DNA of 64,000 nt from Lobosporangium transversale (Eukaryota; Mortierellomycota; Mortierellomycetes; Mortierellales; Mortierellaceae), in contig NW_019029045.1 in assembly GCF_002105155.1 (NCBI RefSeq), forward strand, positions 144,560 through 208,559. Direction: 5' to 3'. Positions 35,773 to 47,645 of the stretch are shown here, in pieces (the first letter of the stretch is position 1; every line of letters begins with the position of its first letter). The notes under the pieces are model-generated. The model was given only the letters and a program-made list of their open reading frames with translations. It did no database searches and was not told where the DNA came from. A program made the position numbers and the translations under genes.

Positions 35773-36792
35773 GCGCGTGAATGGAAAAGGTTTCGCCGTA
35801 CATCCTAGGCTCTTTCCAAGAGACGAGGCTTTGACAGTTACTCAACCTTAACATCCCAGGCTTACAAAATGCCTCACAGACTTTCAATGCTGTCCCTATT
35901 TCGCGTCTCTCTCCCTTGCTCTTCGTTTTTTTTTTTTTTTTTTCCTCACCTCTTGTTTCTTTTTGAACTGGATCAACCTCTGTAAATACCTTCTAGTTGT
36001 TGTTGTAGTTTTTATTGTGCTGTTTGTATACCCCCCTTCTCCTCTTCCTCTATTCCTCCTTCCTCCTTTTCTCTCTTTCTCTCTTTCTCTCTGTTGCTTC
36101 TCTTCATAAGACTTACACAACCTTATGATGCACAGCCTCCGCACGCTCCCATATCTTTTACTATTCTCTATTGTAGTATGGCATCGTGATGCAAATAATA
36201 AAAAAGTATAAAGATCATATTTTACTAAACAAGGCCTGAATGGTTCCTCACTCACCAATTGTCAATTGATCTTACAAACAGTTTCTTCTGTCATTCTTTC
36301 CTCCCGTACTCGGTTATTCCTCTCCTGTCTCTAGTTATATGAGACTTATGGCACGGAGTGACACAGGCGCAAAAGTCAGGCATTGATAATGATGGAAAGC
36401 TCTTGTCATGTATTGTTATTGGGAGTCTACAAGAAGCTATATTCCAACAATGCTCGTGAGATTAGAATTCGGAGGGAAAAAAAAAAAAAATAAAATAAAA
36501 TAAAGCAAAATAAAAAACGAACATCAATCCTCTTTAAACTGAGACTAAAAAGATACCTTTCATAATGCAAAGAAAGAATGTTGTCTTTTAAATACGCGTT
36601 TGTCTTTCCTTTTTCCTTCACCAGAAAGAAACCTTGATAAATCGAATTTGTTACTCCTTATTGTCACCTGATACACATCCATTCTTAAGAAAAAAAAAAA
36701 AAAAAAAAAAAATTGGGTGACTTTTTTTTTTTTTTTTCTCTTTTATTCCATTCCGATCGCCTTATTAATTAATCAACAAAAAAGGGACAAAT
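35773..36792. other. Intergenic, 1.0 kb
   Basis: 3' region of the secretory protein gene (T run at 35927-35943, CT-rich stretch to 36100) followed by the Erv1 upstream region with an A run at 36690-36712 and a T run at 36723-36739. No ORF with a recognisable domain and no RNA gene is seen. Confidence 0.4.
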
Positions 36793-37422
36793 ATGCCTGC
36801 GCCTGACCATTCAATGCCTTCCGATACGATCCAGGATAGCACAGCTTCCTTGCCTCCGGGTATGGTTCTGGGACCGGATGGGAAACCATGTCGTACTTGC
36901 ACAGATTGGAAGAGCTGGTCCAAGATTGGAAAGAAAGCCAAAAGTAAGAAGGGCGATTCATCATCATCTTCTTCTTCTTCTGACGGATCAACGATGACAT
37001 CAGCAGCGGCAGTGACAGCAGCGACGGCGGCAGACGGAAGGGATTCTTCTTCTTCTTCTACTTCAACATTCGATTACGAAGCAGAATGTCCGCCCGATAA
37101 AGAGGTCCTAGGTCGTGCAACATGGACTTTCCTACATACGATGGCAGCCTATTATCCAGACAAGCCCAATGCCCAGGAGCAATCAACTATGAAGTCGTTG
37201 TTGAGCTCGTTTTCTCAATTTTATCCATGTGGCTATTGTGCTGAGCACCTGCGTGAGGAGATGAAAGTCGATCCTCCCAAGGTCGAGAGCCGAATGGAGT
37301 TGGCCTGGTGGATGTGTGGTATGCACAACAAAGTCAATGAGATGCTTGGAAAAGAAATATTTGATTGCAACAAGCTTGATGAGCGATGGAGAGACGGCCC
37401 TGCAGACGGCCGTTGCGATTAA
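36793..37422 (+). CDS. ERV1: FAD-linked sulfhydryl oxidase Erv1/ALR
   Basis: Single exon, 209 residues. The C-terminal 105 residues are the Erv1 four-helix FAD domain: WTFLHTMAAYYPDKPN, the active-site CxxC as CGYC (residues about 147-150), and HNKVNEMLGKEIFDC with the structural Cys and the His/Asn of the FAD pocket, ending in ERWRDG. The N-terminal shuttle CxxC is also present (KPCRTCTDWKSW near residue 36). The linker between them is a run of Ser, Ala and Thr. Erv1 works in the mitochondrial intermembrane space, reoxidising Mia40 so that small Cys proteins can be imported. The last codon GAT is followed by TAA that begins a long A run. Confidence 0.96.
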   Translation: MPAPDHSMPSDTIQDSTASLPPGMVLGPDGKPCRTCTDWKSWSKIGKKAKSKKGDSSSSSSSSDGSTMTSAAAVTAATAADGRDSSSSSTSTFDYEAECPPDKEVLGRATWTFLHTMAAYYPDKPNAQEQSTMKSLLSSFSQFYPCGYCAEHLREEMKVDPPKVESRMELAWWMCGMHNKVNEMLGKEIFDCNKLDERWRDGPADGRCD

Positions 37423-37715
37423 AAAAAAAAAAAAAAAAAAAAGAGCAGATAGCAAAGACGATTAGACTGATTTATGTATTTGTAATATCAATGCATAATC
37501 CATTAAAATATCCATGCACTCATAGAGCTCTAAAAAAAAATAAAAAAAAAAATAAAAAAACAAGAAAAAAATAATACATTTACAAATAGGATATGTGCCA
37601 TGATGATTATTATTACGTTTATTAAGTATGAATGGAATGGTAATCTATTACAGGACTTGATATTACTTGCGATATGATTAAAAAGAGGAAGGGATTGTAC
37701 CTCAGTGGTGCCTGA
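37423..37715. other. Convergent gap Erv1 / inositol multikinase
   Basis: About 290 bases, beginning with the A run fused to the Erv1 stop, then A-rich sequence and AATAAA-like words. No gene seen. Confidence 0.4.
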
Positions 37716-39062
37716 TTAATTTTCAGCAGGATAGTCCACCGTTAAGAGCTTTTCAAATTGTGCGAGCGTGGACCTGACACCTAGGAGAACACCTTCATCG
37801 GGGCCATGACCGGGTGTCCAAGTGCTGTGAGCAAAATCGATCAATCTCAAATCTGTTACCTTCTGAGCCAGCTCATCATCTTCATCATACTCTGAATCTT
37901 CATCGATATCCATTTCTTGATAACCATTATCGTGTTGACCATTGTCTGAGCCATTAGTTGTTTGATCCAGATGAACTTTTGCTTTTGCTACTACATTCGC
38001 GATTTTTTCCTGTTCCATCATCAGGCCTTCATCAAAGGCATCAGGCTCCCCTTCATACATCAATAGCAATGAGCTGGATCGCATCCTGACCTCTTGAGTT
38101 TCTAACGTGGCCAGAATGTCGGTTAGATCGCTGATAAAGCGTTCGATGACCAATCGCATCCTCTGAGGCCCAAGCTTGGCAGCGAAAAAGTTTCGGAACC
38201 CATCCAGGACTGTGTCATTGGTTAGACCTTTGCCATAATGTTTTGAGTACTTGATGAACTCTTTCTTATCATTGTCATAAATCTTGTAGAAAGAAAGAAA
38301 TAAATAATTTTTTTTTTTTTTTTTTTTTTTTTTTCATCATTAGATCATCAAACTCATTAGTCATTTTCCTTGTGTACCATAATCAAGTCCAGGTGGATAA
38401 AAAAAAAAATAACAATGTTCGGATCATGGAATGTTTTTTTTGGGACAAAAATAACCACAAAAGAACAATAATGAAAAATAAACATGAGGGATATTTTTTA
38501 TTACCTGAAAGCCTGTCAAACGAAAACCCAAGGAAGCACTGGTCGTCTCAGCGGACACTTTAGCCAGCCGTTGCTTTTTCTCCTCGGTGGCATCATCATC
38601 ATACAGCTGCGTGCCCAACTTGAGATCCAAGACACATGGTTTATGAAAGCCATGTGAGACATTTTCGAGACAAAGACATTCAGCATCCTCTTTGTCGCCC
38701 TTTGTGAATGCCTCTGCACCTTCTTCGCGTGTCAGATGATGAAGTAGCTCCTGGCTTTGTTCATTTGCTGCTAGGTCTGGTTGTTGTTTAAACGACAGCA
38801 TATCTGAGACGGGGTAGCCGTTCATGGCCTTGATAGTTGGTGTGGGGCCATTGGTCTGACTCTGCTGGGGTTGTTGATGTGTCAGAGTAAGGGTACCGTA
38901 GTAGGCAGGCATCCAAGTCTGAAGTTCTGGGTGCAATACAGCTTCCTCATAAAAACGCAGTTCCTGTGGGAGAGCTGGTTTAACAATAATCTCATTTTCT
39001 TCACCCATTGAGAGGACGCCGTCGTGGCCACCGACTTGGTTGCTGAGAGGGCTTAGTTTCAT
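37716..39062 (-). CDS. ARG82: Inositol polyphosphate multikinase (Ipk2/Arg82-like)
   Basis: Two exons, 39062..38505 and 38282..37716, give 374 residues. The N-lobe starts LSNQVGGHDGVLS, matching the family's NQVAGH-G element. The hallmark catalytic motif PxxxDxKxG appears as PCVLDLKLGTQLYDDDA near residue 150. The C-lobe has FRLTGFQIYD, the SSLL-type element SSLLLMYEG, and RLIDFAHSTW, the family's IDFAHS/T metal-binding motif. These kinases phosphorylate inositol trisphosphate to higher inositol phosphates and in yeast also influence transcription. An acidic insert (DIDEDSEYDEDDE) sits just before the IDFAHS motif. The 5' leader is a 110-base purine/pyrimidine-asymmetric tract. Confidence 0.93.
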
Positions 39063-39947
39063 AAGCAGGTATGGGTGTAGGAGACAGAGGAAGTGTGAAA
39101 AAGAGAGAGTGTGAGTAAGAGAGAATAAGAGAGTGTGTGAGAAAGAGAGAGAGAAAGAAAGAGAGAGAGAAAGAAAGAAAGAGAGAAAGAGAGAAAGAGA
39201 GAGAGAAAGGAACAAAGAAACACAAAGGGACAAAGGAACGAGAGGTCTTGCTGTGTTTCTTGAAAAGGGGGGATGGGGGGAAGAATGAGAGTTGAATGAT
39301 GAATGTGAAAAAAAAGTGAGGAAAAGGAGGAAATGTCAAGGAGAAAAAGAAGCAACATTTATTCAAACAATACCCAGTCAGCAATAACCAGTCGGTTGTA
39401 TGTCAAAATTTAGACTCGAAAGAGCATCTGAGCAACATTCTGCAGGCTGTCTGTTTCTCAGTTCATTAGGACAATATGGATATAATGGGACATTTGAAGA
39501 AATTATTATTACGCGTGGATCGTTTTCTTTGTTTTTGTTTGGCGGGAGAGTGCATGAGCATGACATGCACAAATCTGGTGTATAAATGTATAAAAGTAAA
39601 AATGTTGTTCATGTGCAATTGCTCACTGTTTTGTTCACACATCGATATTTAACACATTTACACTCTATACATGCAACATTCATTGTACGAGAGACAGCAG
39701 TCCAAAATAATTTCGCCGGTGGCTTTGCTTTGTTTACTCCTAAAAGAGGAGAACCCTCATTTCGAGCCTTGGCTCTCTCCCTCCTCTTTCCCTCTCATTG
39801 AGCACTCTCACACGCGTGGCGCAACATTGTCATTCCAACTTTCTGCCTTTCTGCCCGAGCGCCCGACAGGTTGCCCTTTATCTAGTTTATTTTCTCTATC
39901 GATTGACTACCTCGCTTGGACACCAATTTGCTCTCTTCTTTTTTACC
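39063..39947. other. Divergent promoter region, inositol multikinase / mL44
   Basis: About 885 bases. The first part (about 39100-39225) is almost pure purine on the plus strand, the sense-strand CT-rich leader of the kinase gene. The rest has mixed composition and no supported gene; the plus-strand ORFs at 39586-40054 overlap the mL44 start without a domain. Confidence 0.4.
39100..39225. repeat. Purine-rich GA tract in the kinase 5' leader
   Basis: Nearly uninterrupted GAGA/GAAA sequence on the plus strand. Such mirror-like purine tracts can form triplexes and are often promoter or leader elements; here it lies directly upstream of the kinase ATG. Confidence 0.7.
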
Positions 39948-41544
39948 ATGACTGGACTCATTCGCTCACCCCTGGTTCTTGCCAGGAACACTATGCGTGC
40001 ATCCAATATTATCCGAGGTGTGTGTCTATACTATATTCCAGGAACAACCTTTGACCGCCACCCGACCGTCCTTGTTGAAACAAAGAGATTAATTATCACA
40101 TAGTATTGTGGAATGAATGACAACCCTATTCATCCAGCCATTGCAACCATGAGCGATCACTCCAAAAACTGATCTTTATTTTTTTTTTTTTATGACGAAT
40201 TCTGATCGCTTTGTTTCCTTGTTTCCTTTATATATTTTAATTTTTGGGTATGGGATATAGCTTCCACACCTACTCTCAACCGTACATTCCTTATCAATGT
40301 CAAGTCCGCCAAGAAGTCAAAAGTACAACAGCAACAGGAAGAAAAGTCATCATCACCAATATCAGAAACAGGAGCAGAGGCAGCAACAGCAGCACAGGAT
40401 TCGAAATATAGGATAGAGACACCTTCACCAGCAGTCGTTGCATTCGCTCACCGTCTAAAATTGAACAAACTCAAGGATCAGACACTTTTGATGCGCATTG
40501 TCACACATCCTAGTTATGAGAGGGTCGGCATCCAGACTAATGCAAGACTTGATACCCTTGGTAAGTATTCCCGAGTCTGCGCGACGCTAAAAGTAGATCA
40601 ACAATGTTTCTCATCGTAGAAGAGCACTTGAAGGCAGCATTTTTTTTTTTATTTTTTTTTTTATTTTTTTTTATGCAGATCAAACTTTCTTAGTGTGAAA
40701 TGCAAGATGAAACTAAAATCATTTTCGCATGGTCTTTATATATTTTTAAGGTGACAAGGCTTTGCATATGTTTGTCATGGAGTATCTCCATGTGAAATAT
40801 CCTAAACTTCCTACAAATGTGTTGAAGGAGGCTGTGGAGGTATACACTCGGACGAGTACTTTGGAGCTCATGGCCAAGGAATTTGGTGTTGAAGATGTTG
40901 CTCGTTGGGTTCGTTCAAAGGTAACAGGAATTCAACATTTTTTTCACTTGGCAATACGCTAACTAGAAATCGTATGACTGACACGGTTATGTTCCTGACT
41001 ATCGGATTCTAATGTTTTATTATTATTATTATTACTACTACTACTATTATTATTATTTGTTTTCAATTAGCCTGATGCAGGACACCAATTGTCATTAAAA
41101 ACTGTCAAGGCCTCAGTGGTACGCGCTATAGTCGGGGCCATCTACATCGATCAAGGTTTCCTCAAAGCCCGAGAATTCGTTCACGCTCACTTTTTGTCGC
41201 GTGATTTCAAGATCGAGTCATTGCTCCAGATTGATGAGCCCAAGCATTACTTGTCTGTGTTGATGAAGCGTTTAGGTCGTGAGCGTCCGGTAGCACGAAT
41301 GTTGGCTGAGACAGGTCGTACCTCGAAGGCTCCTATTTTCATCGTCGGTGTTTACTCGGGCACAGAAAAGATTGGTGAGGGTTTTGGATCATCAATCAAG
41401 ATGGCCGAGTTCAGAGCCAATGCCGATGCATTGAAGAAGTATTATATGGAGGAGCTCAAAGATTTTGGACTACCTTCGGATACTGAGAAAGAGGGCGCTA
41501 TTTACACGCCAACAAAGATTGGTGACACCGAGGTTGTTGTCTAG
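39948..41544 (+). CDS. MRPL3: Mitochondrial large-subunit ribosomal protein mL44
   Basis: Four exons, 39948..40017, 40261..40560, 40751..40920 and 41071..41544, give 337 residues. The first 23 residues are a mitochondrial presequence (MTGLIRSPLVLARNTMRASN). The body has an RNase III-like fold: LMRIVTHPSYERVGIQTNARLDTLGDKALHMFVMEYL, matching the RNase III signature, but the acidic catalytic residues are not retained as a set (LDTLGDKA in place of LEFLGDAV), as in mL44. A second half with SVVRAIVGAIYIDQGFLKAREFV and a double-stranded-RNA-binding-like end (GRTSKAPIFIVGVYSGTEKIGEGFGSSIKMAE) follows. It is a structural protein of the mitoribosome. The TAG stop is directly followed by a 29-base A run. 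The first intron begins GTGTGT. Confidence 0.92.
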
Positions 41545-41575
<31 letters not shown>

Positions 41576-41831
41576 GCGCTACAACCAAAGGGTATACCAT
41601 TTCTTTTTTTTGGTTAATCATGCGAAATGCTTAGGCACAGCTTGTTAGGTCGAAAATAAGTATTTTTAGGATGTGGCTGTGTATGTGTTCTATTTTTTAC
41701 AATTTTTATTTTTGCATTTCCTTTCCTTAGATTTGAATTAAAATATGATATAATTCAATAATTTATTTATCTATTTGCCTACTTCACAATCTCAATTACA
41801 AAGAGCATGCACAATGACGACTAGACGAATG

Positions 41832-41862
<31 letters not shown>

Positions 41863-41894
41863 TTTTATTAATTACTATCATTACATTATATATA
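41545..41894. other. Convergent gap mL44 / TAF7
   Basis: Holds the A run after the mL44 stop, a T-rich stretch (41838-41867) after the TAF7 stop, and AATAAA-like words. No gene is seen. Confidence 0.4.
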
Positions 41895-44180
41895 CTAAGC
41901 TTTTGGTTTGGATGGTCCCTTCGCCTCTTCCAATTGCATCGTTTTGAGCTCCAGTTCCCTGCGAAGATTGTCCAAAATAGAGCCGAAACGTCTCTATCGT
42001 ATGGTATAAAACATATGAATGCGTTAGAAAACATACAGCCTGAGAAATCAACAAACTGGGGTTTCTTTTTTTGGTTAAAATACGTAGTTCATTACCCTGA
42101 GAATATCGTTAGGCGCTGACTGAAGTCTCTCTTCATGGTCTCTGATCCTACCGTTCAATTCCTTGATCTCGTCCTTGAGTAGCTTCTCCATCTGTGCATT
42201 TTCTTTATCATCTTCATCTTCGTCCTCATCATCCTCGTCAGAACCACTATCCTCATCCTCGTCCTCCTCATCCTCTTCTTCCTCATCATCTTCATCGCCG
42301 TCCTCGTCCTCATCTTCGTTGTCATCACCTGCAATTTTGACTTTGCCCTTGTCACCCTTGACTGTGGAGGATGAATTGGCACCGCCAGTAGAAGATGATA
42401 TTGAGCGAGAAGGCGCAGTAACTCCAGTCATAAAGTCAGAAGCAGCTCCCAGTTTGTTGCCCGCAACATTCTTGACTGCCGTACCACCTCCACCAGTACC
42501 AGCTTCAGCGCCACTGATATTTCTAATTCCATTACCAAGCTGTCCAACAGACGTTTTTTCCTGAGGTTGAGGTGTACCACCAGTATCATCGCCCTCGTCG
42601 GATGAATTTTCGCCTCCACCGATTTCTCTTTCAATCTCTGCCAAGAGATCGTCATCATCCTCATCTTCATCCTCATCCATATCCATCATTTCGCCATCCA
42701 TGTCCATGTCACTATGCGCACCTTCTGGCGCCGGCGTGGCTCCATCGTCGGAGTCGAATCGATCCATGCCATCAATCTGTTCTCGGATTTCATATACAAC
42801 TTCTTCTGCGGCGGAATCTTCCTTGAGTAGTCGCTCTACTTCATTTTCGACGCCTTCCACCGCCTATATTATAATTTAGGATATATGATGAGGAAGATAA
42901 AAATGAGAGATGTTAAGAATCTTATATCAATTCCAACAACTAAAATTTTTGCCTAGTGCCATATATTTCCATGTGGATCGAGTCTTCTCCAATAAAGATC
43001 GATCAACATACCACTTTGGATACACGTTTCCTGAAACGCCTCTTGCGCACGTTCTTCAATGGGTTTGTCAGGCCATCAGGCCAGATATAATCGCTCAATT
43101 TAAGCGGTGGCAATGAAGATGGGGCTGGCATAGATCCGTTTGTCCCAGTTGTAGCTCCTGCTGCTCCTGTCCCTGCTGCTGCTGTTGCTGTTGCTGATGA
43201 ATCTACTCCTGGTTCTGCTTTTATCTGAGGAGTCTTTTCGATTGGAGTCGGGTCCACAATAAGCATCTGAGAAATATCCGCAATCTTGTACATCTGCTTC
43301 CCATTAAGTGTCTTTTGGGCCTCAGTGATCGTTGGCAGATCCACTAGCTTTGTTGGGAACTCGACACCTTCAAACGTAAATGTTCCACGCCTTGCATCTA
43401 GCCAAACAAATATATGCATTTATATGTATAAAAGAGGTTTCCGTCAGCTCTGATGCTTTGGCTGATGTTGAAACTCACTATGGGCCAATACAGTATGAGA
43501 CAGATCACAATAGACTCTTCATTTTCTTTTTTTTTTTTTTTTTTTTTTTCTCCCACAATACCTGCAAATCGAAGTTTGACATCTTCATCTATTTCACGGG
43601 CAATCACCTTCTCTCTGAACCGGTCACACATTTCTCCTGGTGGTAATCGCAGGATGAATTGTTCTTCTATACTGACTTCTGGCTCGTCTTCATTTTCGTC
43701 ATCAGAGTCCTTTGCGCCAGCCCTAGCCCCATCATCGTCATCTCCTCCTCCAGAGACTCCTCCTGCGCCTGATCTTCCGCCTCCACGACCTCCTCCTCCT
43801 CCTCCTCCTCGACCCCCTCGCCTTCCACCACCTCCTCCACCGCCACCGCCCTTTTTACCATAGGTTCCTTTGTTACCACGCCCTGATTTATTTGCACTGG
43901 CTGCAGCGCCTGCTGCGGCTGCGGCTGCTAGTTGCTTTCGTGGCGCGGTGCCTGCAGGCGCTGTAGTGAGTGGTGCCGTTGGCTGGGGTCCAAATGTTGT
44001 GGTCGATAGGGGTGCTGATGTCGATGGACCACTATTACTGTTGTTTGCTAATGACATGCCTGCTGTGGCAGACGTGGTGGCATTGGTGTTGGACGAGAAT
44101 GTACCAATTGGCTGCGGATATAGAGGTTGCTGTCCTGATCCCGGGGCGCCAGCGCCAGCGGAGATCCCTGAATTCGACAT
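41895..44180 (-). CDS. TAF7: Transcription factor TFIID subunit 7 (TAF7)
   Basis: Four exons, 44180..43562, 43397..43012, 42863..42096 and 41993..41895, give 623 residues. The TAFII55 N-terminal domain lies at about 170-270: EEQFILRLPPGEMCDRFREKV, then DARRGTFTFEGVEFPTKLVDLPTITEAQKT and MYKIADISQMLIV, a near-complete family signature. TAF7 sits in TFIID and binds TAF1 to hold its activity until preinitiation. Before the domain is a 165-residue Ser/Ala/Thr and Gly-rich extension with RGG-like Gly runs. After it comes an acidic region with long Asp/Glu runs (about 500-560), ending in a coiled-coil (EKLLKDEIKELNGRIRDHEER, LRRELELKTMQLEEAK). The RPT5 stop lies 197 bases upstream on the same strand. 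Confidence 0.94.
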
Positions 44181-44376
44181 TGCAGTGAGGCAAGATGTGT
44201 ATGCTTTGATCGCGCTGATTCATCTTAAACTAAGGCCTCGTGACTGCTAGCATGGGCTTAACATCTTTATGATCACTTTACATATTTTAATATTTTTTTA
44301 TGTGTATATTTTTAATATTTCACTCTTTTTCTTTTTTTTTTCCTCCTTTCCCTTCTGACCTCCGTACCATTCTTGC

Positions 44377-46001
44377 TTATGCATAGTACACTAGACGAGT
44401 CTTCTTCTTGGCCTGGACCTCAGCAATACCCATCAAGAAATCGTCATGGGTCAGTTGGTTGGCTCCACGACGCAGTGCCAACATTCCTGCCTCAACACAG
44501 ACAGCTTTGCATTGAGCTCCATTGAATTCATCACAGCTGCGTGCAAGTTCAGCCCAGTTGACTTCATCAGAGACATTCATCTTTCGGCTATGGATCCGCA
44601 AAATCTGTGCGCGGGCCTCCTCATTAGGTGCTGGAAATTCAATCTTACGATCAATGCGTCCGGAGCGCAGCAAAGCTGGATCCAAAATATCAACGCGATT
44701 TGTTGCTGCAATAACCTATTATTTTTTTTTGTAAAAAAAGCCTTGTCAGTCAACGGAAATTACTTTGGTCTTGAGCAATGGTCTATAACCATAATACAAA
44801 AAAAAAAAAAAAAAAAAAAAAAACATCCATATTGTATACTGTTGTTACCTTAATACCCTCATCACTACTGAAACCGTCCAGCTGGTTCAATAGCTCCAAC
44901 ATGGTTCTTTGTACTTCACGATCTCCTGTCTTGTCGCTGTCGAAACGCTTTGTTCCAATAGCATCCAATTCATCAATGAAGATAATAGTCGGCTTCTTGT
45001 CTTTGGCCAATTCAAATGCATCACGAACCATCTTTGCTCCATCTCCGATAAACATCTGCACAAGTGACGTGGCTGCCAGCTTAAGATATGTAGCATTCGT
45101 CTGTGCAGCACAGGCACGAGCCAATAATGTCTTTCCTGTTCCAGGAGGACCATACATCAACACTCCCTTAGGTGGCTTGATACCAAGATTCTTGAAACGT
45201 TCAGCATGAGTCATTGGAAGTACAATAGCCTCAACCAATTCCTCAATCTGTTTCTCCAGACCTCCAATATCACTATAATGTTCAGTAGGCTTCTCATCCA
45301 CTTCCATTGCCTTGACACGCGAGTCATATCTACACGATAGGACAAAAGAAAAATATAATATAAAACAAAAATGAATAGATTCATTAAAAATCACTTCTTC
45401 TGTACTTTGGGCCATAATGAACTGATTCATAATCAGGATAAAGTCTTTGAATGATAAAAACATACTCTGTAGGAAGTGTATCAAGGACCAGAAAGCTGTC
45501 CTTGTTGACTCCAATGAGATCGCCGGGCTTCAAGGTTGCAGGGTCCACCAATCCGATCAGAGGCAAGAAGATTGTCTACAGGGTCAAAAAAAAGTTTTTT
45601 AATTTTTTAAAAAAAGTCAATAAAGAATGAAGGATATTGAATGACACTGAGATTCTTTTTTAGGAATTGACAAAGCATCACTGTTTTTAACTTGATTTGT
45701 AAGAAAAAACATAGCAGTCCAGACATTTTCCTTTTATCTCCATACCTGTCTAGTTGAAGTCTTAATGACAGCGCATTTGCCTTTCCTGTTTGCATCCAAA
45801 TCCATCGCTGCACCATCCTCATCCTCTTCATCCTCAGGATCGATATCAAGCAACTTGATGAGAACAATAATAATGCCAGCAATTAAAAAAAAGAAAAAAA
45901 GAAAAAAAAAAAGAAAAAAAAATGGAAATGGAAATAGAAATAAGGTAGTTAAAAAAAAAAAATAAAAAAAAAATAAAAAAAAGAATGTTAGTTCCAAGTG
46001 C

Positions 46002-46040
<39 letters not shown>

Positions 46041-46570
46041 CTCATATCCGCTTTTATGTTTGTATATATTATCTTTTATCCTTTGATATTGGCAGATCAA
46101 GCCTTAAAGTACTTGATCCATTTTTCTTGTAACATACCTCAACCACATTACCAACCAAGTATGGAAGCTGCTTGTTCATCTTGATCTTATCTTTGTTGTC
46201 TTTGATCCTTTCTTTCATAGCTGCCTGCTCATATTGAAGACGTTTATTTTCGCTCTTCATAACCTATTTTATTTTATTTTTCCAGAGGGTGTTAATAAAC
46301 ACGTTCATAAAGCCAGCTTAAGTATATATGTCTGTATATCTGTCAATATATATATACTTCAAGAGAGTGTGCTTTTTTTGTGTACATGTATGGATGTGTA
46401 ATCCGCGTTTTTTTTTTTTTTTTTTTTTTTCTTTATCGTACCTTGATGTCATTGTCCAACAGTCGTGTCCGGTTAATAATCTCTTCCGTGTTCGCCTTCA
46501 GAATGTCAGCTCCCAAAACCTCTTCCTCAGGAGTAGTTTCCCAAAGCGATTTATCTTCAAGGGTCGTCAT
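44377..46570 (-). CDS. RPT5: 26S proteasome regulatory ATPase Rpt5
   Basis: Six exons, 46570..46442, 46263..46138, 45853..45746, 45575..45466, 45329..44849 and 44715..44377, give 430 residues. The order is the Rpt plan: N-terminal coiled-coil ([23 protein letters not shown]), OB domain ([19 protein letters not shown]), then the AAA ATPase with Walker [14 protein letters not shown], Walker [15 protein letters not shown], arginine-finger region [14 protein letters not shown]. The C-terminus is VYYA, a HbYX-type tail that in Rpt5 inserts into a pocket of the 20S alpha ring to open the gate. It is one of six ATPases that unfold ubiquitinated substrates. Intron 3 (284 bases) is mostly A and T runs. 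A TCACGTGA palindrome lies 237 bases upstream. Confidence 0.97.
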
Positions 46571-46806
46571 TTCGGTTTACTTTTTTCTTTTTTTTTATAT
46601 ATATGAAGAGACTTTTTATGATGAGACTTTCTATATGGGTTGTATTACTGAATTGGTAAACTGTTGCTTTGTTGGGAGGAGACCAAAAGAATAATGAGAA
46701 CTAAAAAAAAAAAAAAAAGAAAATATGAAATGCTTTTAATGAAATGGCGCGACAGTGCGACAGTGGGGGGTTACGCACACTTGCTGTTAGTACGTACGTC
46801 ATGTGT

Positions 46807-46812
46807 CACGTG
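46807..46812. promoter_or_regulatory. CACGTG box upstream of RPT5
   Basis: Core of an eight-base palindrome TCACGTGA, 237 bases upstream of the RPT5 ATG. I found no PACE-like element (the proteasome control element of yeast). Function is inferred. Confidence 0.3.
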
Positions 46813-46886
46813 ATACCAGATCAGCCCTATCTTTTTCCATGGAACAGCTTAGTGCTAAAAAAAGATAGAATATGAAGATTTAAAAA

Positions 46887-46926
46887 GGAAAAGAAAAGAA
46901 AAGAAAAGAAAAGAAAAGAAAAAAAG
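46887..46926. repeat. AAAAG microsatellite
   Basis: About seven tandem AAAAG units followed by a slightly degraded A/G stretch, in the spacer upstream of RPT5. Confidence 0.9.
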
Positions 46927-47414
46927 AAGAGACTTGCTATTATGAATAAAGCAGACATATTTAATCCTTCTTGTTTATCAACATTTAATGCTTCGAAAAC
47001 GTTTAAATCTGTACATGTATAGATAAATCACGTTAATTGGGTTTATTAAACTATTATTATTTTATTATTTATTTATGAAATGCAGGTGATATGGTACAGG
47101 TGAATGCAAAGGGTTTATGAGTGTAGGAAATAATGAGGAGTTTAGAGGCATGTCTTTTTGTTTGAATAAAACCCCATAGCTGCTTTGTTAATGTAGAGTG
47201 AAAGAGAAAGGAGGGGTATTTGCTTTAGTCTAAGCATGCACCTGAGAAAAAAAAAAAGAAAAAAGGTTGTTTTCGTTCTGGTCCAGGATTCGTCTTGTCT
47301 TGTTTCGTCTCGATTCAAAAAAAAAAAAAAAAAAAAGACTCGACTCAAAAGCTCGTCGCGCGGGATACCATCAGGCGTTTCTTGGTTTGTCTTGTATATA
47401 TTTTGCAGTTTTTT

Positions 47415-47645
47415 TTAGGCGTGATGACACAAAGAGCTGGAAGAGCTATTGTTCGAGGACATGATCTTCTCAAACCCAGGATTCAGAGAATTGAACTGGG
47501 CTGCACGTGAAGCCTTGTTGCTCTTTTTGAAGAAGGAAAAGCGACCGCCGGAAGATGGACGAGTGTTCGAAGGCGATGGGAATGGAGCAGCGTTATTGCA
47601 CTTCATGTTTCTGAAGAAGGCCATGGAAGAAACGTTTGTATCCAT
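47415..47645 (-). CDS. Possible small protein, 76 residues
   Basis: An ATG-started frame isolated in a 2-kb gap. The protein is basic and Ser/Asn/Phe-rich (MAFFRNMKCNNAAPFPSPSN, RPSSGGRFSFFKKSNKASRAAQF, and a Ser run near the end). No family, signal peptide or membrane helix is recognised. Its composition is more protein-like than that of the surrounding spacer, but the overlapping plus-strand frame of 67 codons is equally open, so the strand is uncertain. Expression data would be needed to call it real. Confidence 0.3.
   Translation of the reverse strand: MDTNVSSMAFFRNMKCNNAAPFPSPSNTRPSSGGRFSFFKKSNKASRAAQFNSLNPGFEKIMSSNNSSSSSLCHHA

Larger units (their letters stand above)
46571..47414. other. 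Upstream region of RPT5 and AT-rich spacer
   Basis: About 840 bases: the RPT5 upstream region with a CACGTG site, an AAAAG microsatellite, A/T-rich spacer with AATAAA-like words, and A runs near 47250 and 47318. No gene is supported. Confidence 0.4.

Noticed and set aside
38424-39233. Longer N-terminus for the inositol multikinase from 39233
   Set aside because: The extra 57 residues translate the CT-rich leader (Leu/Ser/Phe repeats); the ATG at 39062 precedes the conserved NQVGGHDG.
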